Part shown: piece after piece, positions 35,571 through 43,982 of the stretch
Layout of the letters: each line of letters opens with the position of its first letter
Position numbering within the stretch: position 1 is the stretch's first letter
Origin: Bradyrhizobium sp. CB82
GTDB taxonomy: Bacteria; Pseudomonadota; Alphaproteobacteria; Rhizobiales; Xanthobacteraceae
Direction: 5' to 3'
Length of the DNA: 64,000 nucleotides
Assembly: GCF_029714405.1 (NCBI RefSeq)
Contig: NZ_CP121650.1
Span: 620,001 to 684,000, forward strand
The notes under the pieces: generated by a model
The model's input: only the letters and a program-made list of their open reading frames with translations
Database searches by the model: none
Told to the model about the DNA's origin: nothing
Made by a program: the position numbers and the translations under genes

Positions 35571-38500
35571 TCACCAGGTATCAACAAATTGGCGCCGCTT
35601 GGCCGTGCGCCGCTCTCGCTTCGCCGTAGCGCGAAGGCCTGATACGATCCATCGCCGCGACTGAGCTGGATCGATCACGTCGTCAACCTCGAAGAATGAT
35701 GCGACGTTCAATGCACTGCCATCCTCATAGGCCCTCGCTACGCGTGCCTTGTATTCTCGTTCTCGCTCTTCCGGATCCGCAATCCTCTCGAGTTCCCGAC
35801 GAAAGCCCAGTCGGACCGCTCCCTCGATTCCCATGGAGCCGAATTCACCGGTAGGCCAGGACACGGTAACCATCGGGGCGTGCAGACTTCCCGCTGCGAT
35901 CGCCATCCCCCCCAGGCCATAGCACTTCCGCGTCACGATGCAGAAATAAGGCACGCTTAACGTCGAAGCCGTTACGAACAACCGGCTGACATGGCGGACT
36001 GCCCCATCTCGCTCGGAGGCCGGACCAACCATAAAACCTGGCGTGTCGCAAAGCGCCACTATTGGCAGGTCGAAAGCATCACAAAGCTGCATAAATCGGG
36101 CTGCTTTGTCGGCGGCCGACGAATCTATCGCGCCACCTTCACGGAGTGGATTGCTTGCGATGATTCCGATCGGTCGACCCTCGATGCGAGCGAACGCCGT
36201 GATTACGGATTGTCCAAATGACTGACGAAGCTCCAACACCGAATCGACATCGGCGAAGCAAGTTACGATGGCGCGCATATCATATCCGCGAAGTCGATTC
36301 TGCGGTATCATGTTGCGCAGGGCGTTCTGGTCATTGCATGACCACTCGCGCAACGCGCCTTGAAAGAACGAAAGGTATCTCTTTGCTACAAGGACGGCCG
36401 CTTGGTCGTCTTCCACAACGACATCCACGACGCCGTTCGGTGCCATCACACTAACCGGACCGACATCGTCGGGTAGGACTTCGCCGAGACCCGCTCCTTC
36501 GATCATCGCCGGTCCACCCATGCCGATCGACGCGTCGCGAGTTGCGATGATTACGTCGCAGCATCCCAGCATGGCGGCGTTGCCGGCAAAGCACCGTCCT
36601 GACACGACCCCGATCCTGGGTATCCAGGCACTCGATCGCGCAAAAACCGAAAACGTTTCCATATCAAGGCCGGCGGCGTAAGCGCGATCGGTATCGCCCG
36701 GACGGCCTCCTCCACCCTCCGCAAACAGGATGACAGGCAGTCGGCCGCTTTCAGCAACCTTCATGATACGCTCGGTCTTCAGGTGACCTGTGTGTCCCTG
36801 TGTCCCCGCGAGGACAGTGTAGTCATACGCCAGGATCCCGCACTGGGTGGCATCTTCGGAGAAAAGAGCGCCATTCACCGACCCGATACCTGAAATCAGC
36901 CCATCAGCTGGCGTGGATTTTATAAGCTCTTCAACCGGCCTGCGTGCTCTCTGAGCCGCGATCGTAAGTCCTCCATATTCGACAAAGCTACCATTGTCAC
37001 ACAAGTCGGCGATATTCTCGCGAGCCGTCCTATGGCCGCTCCTGTGCCGGGCGTCCACCGCGCTTTGCCTTGCAGCATCGAAAGTCAACGCACGTCGCGC
37101 CGTCAAGGCTTCCAGTTCAGGACGATCAAGCTCAAGGTTCAGTTCTCTCTCGGTTCCACCGGCGTCGTGCTCAATCTCAGCAGGCTCGAGCATGGCAATG
37201 ATATCCCCAGCCTCCACGACGTCATTGATCGATACGGCAATTCTGCGAACGACTCCTGCCACTGATGCGGCTTCGACAAACTCCATCTTCATCGCGGATA
37301 TGACCGCCACAGCCTGACCCGGGCTCACGCGATCGCCCTCTTGTATAGAGATCGACACGATGGATCCGCGTGTCGCCGCTCTGATCGGCTCAAAACCGTC
37401 CGGTGTGATTTCGGATCGATCACGCCGGACTGCGCCGTTCGCCGGCTCGGAAGCGTTCGCGGGAAAAAGCAGGGGGCGCTCGACTGTGGCAACCGGACCG
37501 TTGCGCTTCAAGAACGTCTCGACGAATCCAGTATCGACTTGCCACGCCACGACTTCCGGCTGCGTCAGAAGTGCGTGAAGCAGCCCGATATTGTTGTCAA
37601 TGCCTTCGACACGGAATTCGCGTAAGGTTCGTTCGGCCAGCGCAGCCGCCGCGGAGAAACGTTCGGACTGCGAGTGAACGATGAGCTTTGCAAGCAGCGA
37701 ATCGAAATTGCTCGTCGGCGAAAAGCCGCTATATCCCGCTGTGTCGACCCGAACACCGGGGCCTGATGGAACGTCGAAGGCCTGCAAGGCGCCTAACGAC
37801 GGAATCGTGTTGCCCGCGGCATCCACCGCCTCCATGTTGATTCGCAGCTGAATGGCGAAACCTTTGGGACGTATCGAACGCTGGTTTAGGCCGATCTCGC
37901 CGAGAGTTTCACCTCTAGCAATGCGCAGCTGAGTCTTGACGAGATCAATGCCAAAGGCTTCTTCCGTAACCGTGTGCTCGACTTGAATTCTTGGATTGAC
38001 CTCAAGAAAGACAAAGCCATTTTCCGGATCTTGTGCCGCGTCATGCCTGACCAGGAATTCGAATGTACCTAGATTTCGATAGCCGACGGCCCGCGCAATC
38101 GAGAGCGCTGCCTGCCCCAACTTTTCGCGTACGCTTGCGTCGAGCGCTGGGCTGGGCGCGATTTCGATCAGCTTCTGCCTGCGGCGCTGCAGCGTACAAT
38201 CCCTGTCGCCAACCTCAAGGACACTGCCAGCTCTATCGGCAACAATCTGTACCTCGATGTGTCGCGCTCGGCTGACAAGTTCCTCCGCATAGAGTTCGCC
38301 TAATCCGAATGTGGCCTTCGCCTCCGAACGACATCGTTCGAAGGCGTCCGCAAGGGCATCTTGCGTGAGGACTGGGCGCATGCCGCGGCCACCACCGCCG
38401 GCCACGGCCTTGATCATCATCGCTCCTTGCGGACCCAAGGATGCGTAGAAGGCGCGGGCATCATCTAGGGTCAAGGCGCCTGTCGTGCCTTTTGGTACCG

Positions 38501-38894
38501 GTACGCGACATTTGCTTGCAAGGGTGCGGGCGCGCATCTTGTTGCCGAACACCGCAAGATGTTCGGGAGAAGGACCGACAAAAGTCAGGCCGTTTTCATC
38601 GCAGCGTCGTGCGAACTCCTCGCTCTCACTAAGAAACCCGTAACCGGGATGAATAGCATCGCACCCAGCCTCAGTAGCGGCAGCGATCAGTTGACCGATG
38701 TCAAGATAAGCTGTAGTTCCTCGGCCCCGAAGTGCAAACGAACCATCTGTCCGGCACACGTGAAGGGACAAGCGGTCGTCCTCTGAAAACACGCTCGTCG
38801 TGTGGATATCCAGCGCAGCTGCTGCACGTGCGATTCGTATAGCGATCTCACCGCGATTGGCGATGAGCAATCTAGTCACTGACGGCTTTTTCAC
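35571..38894 (-). CDS. Single-chain biotin-dependent acyl-CoA carboxylase (BC-BCCP-CT)
   Basis: One 1107-residue chain contains a biotin carboxylase domain (about 1-460; GGGGRGM at 166-172, EVNPRIQVEH at 298-307), a biotinyl domain (about 500-575; SAMKM at 533-537, biotin on Lys536) and a carboxyltransferase domain (about 600-1090; GMGGPAMIEGAGLG, LCDTPGFMVGPASE, TRKCYGLGGMAIA). Size and order resemble long-chain-type single-chain acyl-CoA carboxylases, which can also accept short acyl-CoAs. It overlaps the CoA ligase by 4 nt and should carboxylate the ligase product. Confidence 0.9.
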   Translation of the reverse strand: MKKPSVTRLLIANRGEIAIRIARAAAALDIHTTSVFSEDDRLSLHVCRTDGSFALRGRGTTAYLDIGQLIAAATEAGCDAIHPGYGFLSESEEFARRCDENGLTFVGPSPEHLAVFGNKMRARTLASKCRVPVPKGTTGALTLDDARAFYASLGPQGAMMIKAVAGGGGRGMRPVLTQDALADAFERCRSEAKATFGLGELYAEELVSRARHIEVQIVADRAGSVLEVGDRDCTLQRRRQKLIEIAPSPALDASVREKLGQAALSIARAVGYRNLGTFEFLVRHDAAQDPENGFVFLEVNPRIQVEHTVTEEAFGIDLVKTQLRIARGETLGEIGLNQRSIRPKGFAIQLRINMEAVDAAGNTIPSLGALQAFDVPSGPGVRVDTAGYSGFSPTSNFDSLLAKLIVHSQSERFSAAAALAERTLREFRVEGIDNNIGLLHALLTQPEVVAWQVDTGFVETFLKRNGPVATVERPLLFPANASEPANGAVRRDRSEITPDGFEPIRAATRGSIVSISIQEGDRVSPGQAVAVISAMKMEFVEAASVAGVVRRIAVSINDVVEAGDIIAMLEPAEIEHDAGGTERELNLELDRPELEALTARRALTFDAARQSAVDARHRSGHRTARENIADLCDNGSFVEYGGLTIAAQRARRPVEELIKSTPADGLISGIGSVNGALFSEDATQCGILAYDYTVLAGTQGHTGHLKTERIMKVAESGRLPVILFAEGGGGRPGDTDRAYAAGLDMETFSVFARSSAWIPRIGVVSGRCFAGNAAMLGCCDVIIATRDASIGMGGPAMIEGAGLGEVLPDDVGPVSVMAPNGVVDVVVEDDQAAVLVAKRYLSFFQGALREWSCNDQNALRNMIPQNRLRGYDMRAIVTCFADVDSVLELRQSFGQSVITAFARIEGRPIGIIASNPLREGGAIDSSAADKAARFMQLCDAFDLPIVALCDTPGFMVGPASERDGAVRHVSRLFVTASTLSVPYFCIVTRKCYGLGGMAIAAGSLHAPMVTVSWPTGEFGSMGIEGAVRLGFRRELERIADPEEREREYKARVARAYEDGSALNVASFFEVDDVIDPAQSRRWIVSGLRATAKRERRTAKRRQFVDTW

Positions 38895-40444
38895 TCCGGC
38901 GGTCTCCCGACGACCAAGCGCTCTCGAAGCTCCACTTTCTTGACTTTTCCCGAAGGAGTAAGTGGAAATTCATCGACAAACCAAACGTGGCGCGGCTTCT
39001 TGTACGGCGCGAGGTTTTGAAGACAGAACTGCACGACATCTTCGCTCGTCAACGTTTCACTCGGTTGGCACACGATGGCAACGCCGATCGCTTCGCCCCA
39101 TTTCTGATCCGGCACGGCAAATACGGATGCGTCGCGAACCTTGGGATGGATATGTAACAGCTCCTCGATCTCGCGCGAGTAGACGTTCAATCCACCGGAG
39201 ATGATCACGTCAGTCGTCCTGCCGACGATCGAAATATAGCCGCGGGGCTCGCGGAGTCCGATATCGCCGGTATCGAAAACGCCATCTTTCAGGACTTGCG
39301 CCGTCTTTTCCGGCTCGTTCAGGTATCCGTCAAAAAGGTGCGGGCCAGCGCTCACTACTCGTCCGGTCTGCCCCACAGCAACCTCGTTGCCGTCGGCGTC
39401 GACAACTCTCACGTCGCAACCGGACAATGGCCTGCCAGTGAACGTTGGATTTCTACGGTATTCCTCGCCATTCAGAACGGTAAGCTGCGGAGCCTCTGTT
39501 GCTCCATAGACCTCGGCCAATGACCAGGTTTTAAGTTCGTTCAAGAATCGTTCCGCGACCTGACCAGGCATACTGGCTCCGCCGTGAACCAGCTCCAGAG
39601 GCAGCGATTTTGTGGAATCGATAAAGATATTCGATTCGAGATACCGCGCGGCGATCGTCGGAACGGCGGCAAGTACGTTGGCGCCATGTTCACGGATTGC
39701 TTCCAGCGCTGCCCCCGGGGAGGCATCTCGCGGGAGTATGAGGGTGCCCCCCGCAGCCACGAGCGTTGTCATAAATAGCGCTTGCGCACCGCTGTGAAAA
39801 AGCGGGAGAGGACAATTTAAGCGCGTTTGCTTGGTGAAGCCGAGATCCAGTTGGCACGAGACGCTGCTGACGACGCGGGCCCGGTGCGAGACAACCGCAC
39901 CCTTCGGCCGACCGGTGGTTCCGCTCGTGTAAAGAATGCTCTGGCTAGAATTCCAATCTCTCCGGCGCTCGGTTGCCGCGTCGGGGAGGCCTTCGAGAAG
40001 ATTGCCTAAGTCTCGAGCGCTGTCGATGACTTCAACGTGACGAAGCGTCGGAACGTCGGCCTGCAGGGCTTTGAGGCGCTCCAGATGGCTTGAGCGGCAG
40101 AATATGAGCTCGACGCTGGCGTCGACCAAAATGTACGAGAGTTCGCGGTCTGTGTACGTTGGATTCAGAGGAACGAGCGCCGCGCCCGATTTCGAGATAG
40201 CGAACGCACAGACCATCCATTCAAAGCTGTTCGGGAGAATAACCGCTACGCGCGATCGCGCACCCTGAGCGGCGACCCAACCCGCGAGCTGAGACGATGT
40301 GCGGTCCAGAACCCCGTAGCTGTAAACTGTATCATTAGCCACTAGCGCCGCCGCATCGGGATCGAGCTGCGCCGATCTAGTCAGAATATTGTCCCACATC
40401 AAAGGACAGCTGTACGGGCTCGTGGGTGCAGAGAGCCCAATCAT
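38891..40444 (-). CDS. AMP-dependent acyl-CoA ligase
   Basis: The product has 517 residues with ATP motif LYTSGTTGRPKG, AEVYGATEAPQ, hinge IVGRTTDVIISGGLNVYSREIEE (split by family loop) and C-terminal TPSGKVKKVEL with the catalytic lysine. It overlaps both neighbours by 4 nt: the binding protein upstream and the carboxylase downstream. An acid imported by the first gene could be activated here and carboxylated by the third. The acid is unknown. Confidence 0.88.
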   Translation of the reverse strand: MIGLSAPTSPYSCPLMWDNILTRSAQLDPDAAALVANDTVYSYGVLDRTSSQLAGWVAAQGARSRVAVILPNSFEWMVCAFAISKSGAALVPLNPTYTDRELSYILVDASVELIFCRSSHLERLKALQADVPTLRHVEVIDSARDLGNLLEGLPDAATERRRDWNSSQSILYTSGTTGRPKGAVVSHRARVVSSVSCQLDLGFTKQTRLNCPLPLFHSGAQALFMTTLVAAGGTLILPRDASPGAALEAIREHGANVLAAVPTIAARYLESNIFIDSTKSLPLELVHGGASMPGQVAERFLNELKTWSLAEVYGATEAPQLTVLNGEEYRRNPTFTGRPLSGCDVRVVDADGNEVAVGQTGRVVSAGPHLFDGYLNEPEKTAQVLKDGVFDTGDIGLREPRGYISIVGRTTDVIISGGLNVYSREIEELLHIHPKVRDASVFAVPDQKWGEAIGVAIVCQPSETLTSEDVVQFCLQNLAPYKKPRHVWFVDEFPLTPSGKVKKVELRERLVVGRPPE

Positions 40445-41667
40445 CGGACGGACTCCATTTTGCAGGACGGTGAAATGGCAAGAAAGGCAGCTTCGGGAGG
40501 AATTTCACGAACGACGGAGAGAAGATCCCCCGGGTACTGGACGTCGTTCCTTGCCTTTCCCTTCAAAAGGAACATAGGATTCAACTTCCGGCCATCGGTC
40601 CTGATTTCTCCAGATCCTAAAACCGGATCTTCTGTAGGGATTGCTTTCATTCGAGCGACCGTCCCGGCCCCGCTTGTCTTGGCGGCGTCCGGACCCATGC
40701 TTGCTACCGTTTTCAGATAGTGCCACGCTGCCGAGTAAGCGCTCGCATGTAAGGAGGAACAGAACGGCTTGCCCGTTGACTGCGCGAGACGGCGTGCGAA
40801 TAGCTGGCTCTGCTCGTTTCGATTCGCATAAAAATTATAGGTGACGTAAAGGCCGTCGCAATCCGAACCGAGCGTTGCCACGAGCGGAAACTCAGCCCCG
40901 AAAGCCGCGATTTTTAGTCCCGATTGGCGGAGACCAAATTCTGCGACCTGCTTGACGAGGGTGACCAGTTCGTTTCCTGCGGTAGCTAATGCCAGCACGT
41001 TCGCGCCGCTTGTCTGGGCCTGGAGAATGAAACTGCTGAAGTCGGATGCTCCGGTTGCCGGATGTCTCACAACACCGAGAACCGATCCCCCCTCGTCCCG
41101 AACCCTGTTGCTGGCATCGCGTGTAAGTGCTGACCCCATCGCATTGTCGGCCGCGATGAAAAACCATTTATCTCCACCTTCGCTGAGGAGCGCGTGAGCT
41201 GCGCCAGACGCGATCGAATAGCTGTCATACATCCAATGAACGTGGTTCGGACTGCAACTCGCGCCGGTCAGCTCCGTCGTGATAGCACCCGAGAATAGCG
41301 CAACCTTGTCTTTGGAGCGCACAAGATGGGAAATGGCCAACGCCGCAGACGAGGAAGGAACGTCAAGCACCGCATCGATCCCTTGCTCATCAAACCATGA
41401 TCGCACGATTGAGACGGCAAGATCGGGCTTCAGTTGAAAGTCGCCCATCACGACATCAACCGGTATATCCGGCCTAACCGCGCGAAAATCCGCAGCCGCG
41501 AGCTGAACCGCGGCGAACGAACCCGGGCCAGCTATATCTGCGTAAGACCCGGCGGCGTCCGTCAATACGCCGAGTTTGATGCGAGGCGTCGCCGACTTCG
41601 CCGCGCGCGGCACTGAAGATGCGAGCGCGCCGCCAATGAAATGTCGTCGTCCGATAAGCGTGGGCAT
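40441..41667 (-). CDS. Liv-type substrate-binding protein heading the ligase-carboxylase operon
   Basis: This 408-residue type I binding protein begins MPTLIGRRHFIGGALASS, a twin-arginine-like export signal, and continues RIKLGVLTDAAGSYADIAG. Its length and internal landmarks (SCSPNHVHWMYDSYSIASGAAHALL) show relationship to the 5612 product. No permease or ATPase is adjacent, so it probably uses the Liv complex at 0.9-4.4 kb. GGAGGAGGG precedes the start. The operator-like palindrome 41748-41764 lies 80 nt upstream. Confidence 0.88.
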   Translation of the reverse strand: MPTLIGRRHFIGGALASSVPRAAKSATPRIKLGVLTDAAGSYADIAGPGSFAAVQLAAADFRAVRPDIPVDVVMGDFQLKPDLAVSIVRSWFDEQGIDAVLDVPSSSAALAISHLVRSKDKVALFSGAITTELTGASCSPNHVHWMYDSYSIASGAAHALLSEGGDKWFFIAADNAMGSALTRDASNRVRDEGGSVLGVVRHPATGASDFSSFILQAQTSGANVLALATAGNELVTLVKQVAEFGLRQSGLKIAAFGAEFPLVATLGSDCDGLYVTYNFYANRNEQSQLFARRLAQSTGKPFCSSLHASAYSAAWHYLKTVASMGPDAAKTSGAGTVARMKAIPTEDPVLGSGEIRTDGRKLNPMFLLKGKARNDVQYPGDLLSVVREIPPEAAFLAISPSCKMESVR

Positions 41668-41747
41668 GTCCCTCCTCCATTATTATCTTCCTTCTTGATC
41701 CTCATTGGCACTTGACGCGTCCGTGAACGCCAATGGAATTTCTCGAA

Positions 41748-41764
41748 CGTTCGCAGGGTGAACA
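41748..41764. promoter_or_regulatory. 17-bp imperfect palindrome, probable IclR operator (copy 3)
   Basis: On the minus strand this reads TGTTCAC-CCT-GCGAACG. It matches copies 1 and 2 at 12 of the 14 arm positions and lies 80 nt upstream of the binding-protein ATG (41667), almost the same distance as at 5612. It is probably the same regulator's site. Confidence 0.5.
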
Positions 41765-42049
41765 TCCGTTGAGCAATGCGGCGGGTAATGGTTCGGGCAA
41801 GCCCATGTTGGGCTGGATGTCTCGCAGAAAGAAACGTCAGTATGTGTGGTCGACGAGGTAGGTCAGGTCTTGTTCGAGGGAAAGGCCAAGTCCGACTCCG
41901 GGGCGCTCACGGCACTGCTTCGCAAGCGGGCTCCACACGCCGAGGGCATTGGTTTTGAGGCCGGAGCGACGGCGAGTTGGCTGTGGCACGACTTGACCGT
42001 ACCCCGCTGCAGACGTTGAGGCGTCCGCCCCGGACATCATCATGAGGCG

Positions 42050-42390
42050 CTGTGCGACCTCGGAAGGGACCATGACCCCAGCGATGGCATCAGGCCCAAC
42101 GACGCCAAACCGCGCGATCTCGGCCGCAAGGTGATTGTGTGGAGCGGCCTTGCGGATGATGCGATTCCGCCGGCCGGCAACGTCAACTATCACGACCGCG
42201 TGCTTGCTGCGATGGGCGGCGATGCCGAGGTTTCGAGATTCATGCGGATGTATCTGGTGCCGGGGGGCGCGCATTCTTCGCAGGGCCGGTCATACTCCGT
42301 GACTGGCAAGAACGACGCCGTGCCGCTGCCGAAGCTGCCGGGCAACGCCAACCAAACGCCGACGCGCGAAAAGGGGCGCCGTCTTGGGGT
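42050..42390 (+). pseudogene. C-terminal fragment of a tannase/feruloyl esterase-family gene
   Basis: An open stretch encodes VIVWSGLADDAIPPAGNVNYHDRVLAAMGG, then MYLVPGGAHSSQGRSYSVTG and LPGNANQTPTRE, which is the C-terminal part of tannase/feruloyl esterase proteins. The upstream body is absent and the end runs into unrelated sequence after PTRE. No start or ribosome site is present. The remainder of 41668-42528 shows only the operator copy and a small hairpin at 42447-42467. Confidence 0.65.
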
Positions 42391-42528
42391 CCATTTTGTA
42401 GGAGGGCCCTATCGCCCCTCACTAGTTGAACCTCCTAGGGTGGATCATGACGCGCGCTCAGCGTCATTGATTGAGCCGCGGTCGATGGGCGCCTACTTTG
42501 CATGCGGTTGTTTTCTCGTTTTGCCTGG

Positions 42529-43098
42529 TCAGGGCCGCTTCATCGTCCGGAAGGTGATGGAATAGCGGCGCGCCTCGACCGGTGGAATGCTGTGCTCCCA
42601 TTGTGATCGCGACTCACCGTCCATGAGGTAGAGCGAACGCGGTCGCGCCTCGAGCGTGTAGCGCTGCCACGTATCGCCGCAGCTGCGTCGGAAGCGGAAT
42701 TTGCAGGACGAGCCGAGTGACAGTCCGAGGACCTTGTCGAAATGCGGCTTGTCCCGATGCCAACCGATGCCGACGCTTTCGTCATACTCGGTGCACAGGA
42801 CCTGCTGCACACTGCCCTCCGAGAGGCCGGCCCACGCCTCGGCTTGCCGCGCAATGGGCGCGACCCGGTCTGGGATCGGCTCGGCCGCGGTCAGCCGTTG
42901 CTGCGAATAGTCGTATTGATAGCCGAACCACGCCACGCGCCGGTTGCCCTTGAAAGCGCCGAACTGGAAGCGTTGGAGTGGCAATGCTGCGATGCGGCCG
43001 ATCAGCGCTTCCTCGGCGACGCCGTCGATAAAATTGTCCTGATGACGAAGACCGGCCGGCCCCGCGTTTGGATCAGTGAACAAACCCAGTTGCGTCAT
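42529..43098 (-). CDS. alkB: AlkB-family 2-oxoglutarate/Fe(II)-dependent dioxygenase
   Basis: The product has 189 residues from ATG 43098 (MTQLGLF). The iron triad is His114-Arg-Asp116 (WHRDKP) and His169 (WEHSIPP), with the 2-oxoglutarate arginines in ARRYSITFR (Arg178, Arg184). FGYQYDY and LSLGSSCKFRFR are typical. AlkB enzymes remove alkyl groups from nucleic acid bases by oxidative demethylation. It is flanked by gene remnants near the island edge and has no linked ada or alkA. Confidence 0.85.
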   Translation of the reverse strand: MTQLGLFTDPNAGPAGLRHQDNFIDGVAEEALIGRIAALPLQRFQFGAFKGNRRVAWFGYQYDYSQQRLTAAEPIPDRVAPIARQAEAWAGLSEGSVQQVLCTEYDESVGIGWHRDKPHFDKVLGLSLGSSCKFRFRRSCGDTWQRYTLEARPRSLYLMDGESRSQWEHSIPPVEARRYSITFRTMKRP

Positions 43099-43732
43099 TT
43101 CTCGTATTTCCGTCATGGAACCTCAAAGCGGCTGGTGCGACTCATCTATGACGCGGGAGGTAATATGCGAGAGCTGTCACCCACGCACCTTTCACGCGCA
43201 CGCTCACGCCGGAGAGGGCTTCTTCGAGAAGATCGGTGATGGGTGGCGCAAGGGAGAATGGGTTCGCGGCCTTCCCGACGTAAAGCCGCAAACCTGGCAA
43301 GAGGTGGTGTTTCCGATCTGCTGGGAAGTCCGCAAGATTGCCGCGGCGAGGCTGAGAAGGCTGCATCCAAATTAGGGCAGCCGGTGCCGCCCCTCTATTC
43401 CGCAACTTTCGCATCGATTGCATCGACCGCGACAACGCGCGACAGGGGCGACTCCACCAGCGCCTGCACGTCGGGCAAGTCGCTCGTGACGCAAAGCAGG
43501 CGGCGACGCACGCATACAATTCGTCTGATCTTTGCCAGGTCGACCCGAACTACAGGGAACCGGCGGCATCATGAAGCCCGGTTCGGGGCGTTTCGTCTAG
43601 GCTGAAGCTTCCGTGCCACGCTCAAGGGCGATGCGGATTGCCCTTGAGCGCAGTTGCGGAGACGTTTTCCGGTCGCTACGCAACAGATCTGCAACATGTG
43701 GCCCTTAAGGCATTGATTTTACAAGCGGTGGA

Positions 43733-43782
43733 ACGGTTTCCTAAACCGTAGGTCGGATGTTCGAGTCATCCCGGGATCGCCA
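43733..43782 (+). repeat. 3' half of tRNA-Arg(CCU): probable island attachment site
   Basis: The sequence folds as an anticodon arm (ACGGT / TTCCTAA / ACCGT, anticodon CCT), variable region AGGTC, T-arm (GGATG / TTCGAGT / CATCC), 3' acceptor strand CGGGATC, discriminator G and CCA. No matching 5' acceptor GATCCCG or D-arm lies upstream, so the gene is only its 3' 50 nt. Such fragments form when an element integrates into a tRNA gene. By orientation the intact tRNA and the island lie to the left. The surrounding 43117-43976 holds no intact gene; a minus-strand frame ending at 43395 may be a gene remnant. Confidence 0.8.
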
Positions 43783-43982
43783 TGCTCTCTCTTCCGGTTC
43801 GCGCTCGCTCGGACGTGACGCGCCTCTTCGGGCTTGATCGCTGCGTTTGAGCGCGCAGGGATTCACACTGCGATGCGGTTTTGCGCCACCGGCGCAAAAA
43901 TTGCTACAGCGACCGGAGCACCCCTTCCGGCCCGCCCTGCGCCCGCAGGAGGCCTGCCCCACCGACACACCCGGAGATGACG

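Noticed and set aside
43117..43600. Several open frames on both strands between alkB and the tRNA fragment, including a minus-strand frame ending at 43395
   Set aside because: None has a convincing start, ribosome site or recognisable domain. At most the minus-strand frame is a gene remnant.
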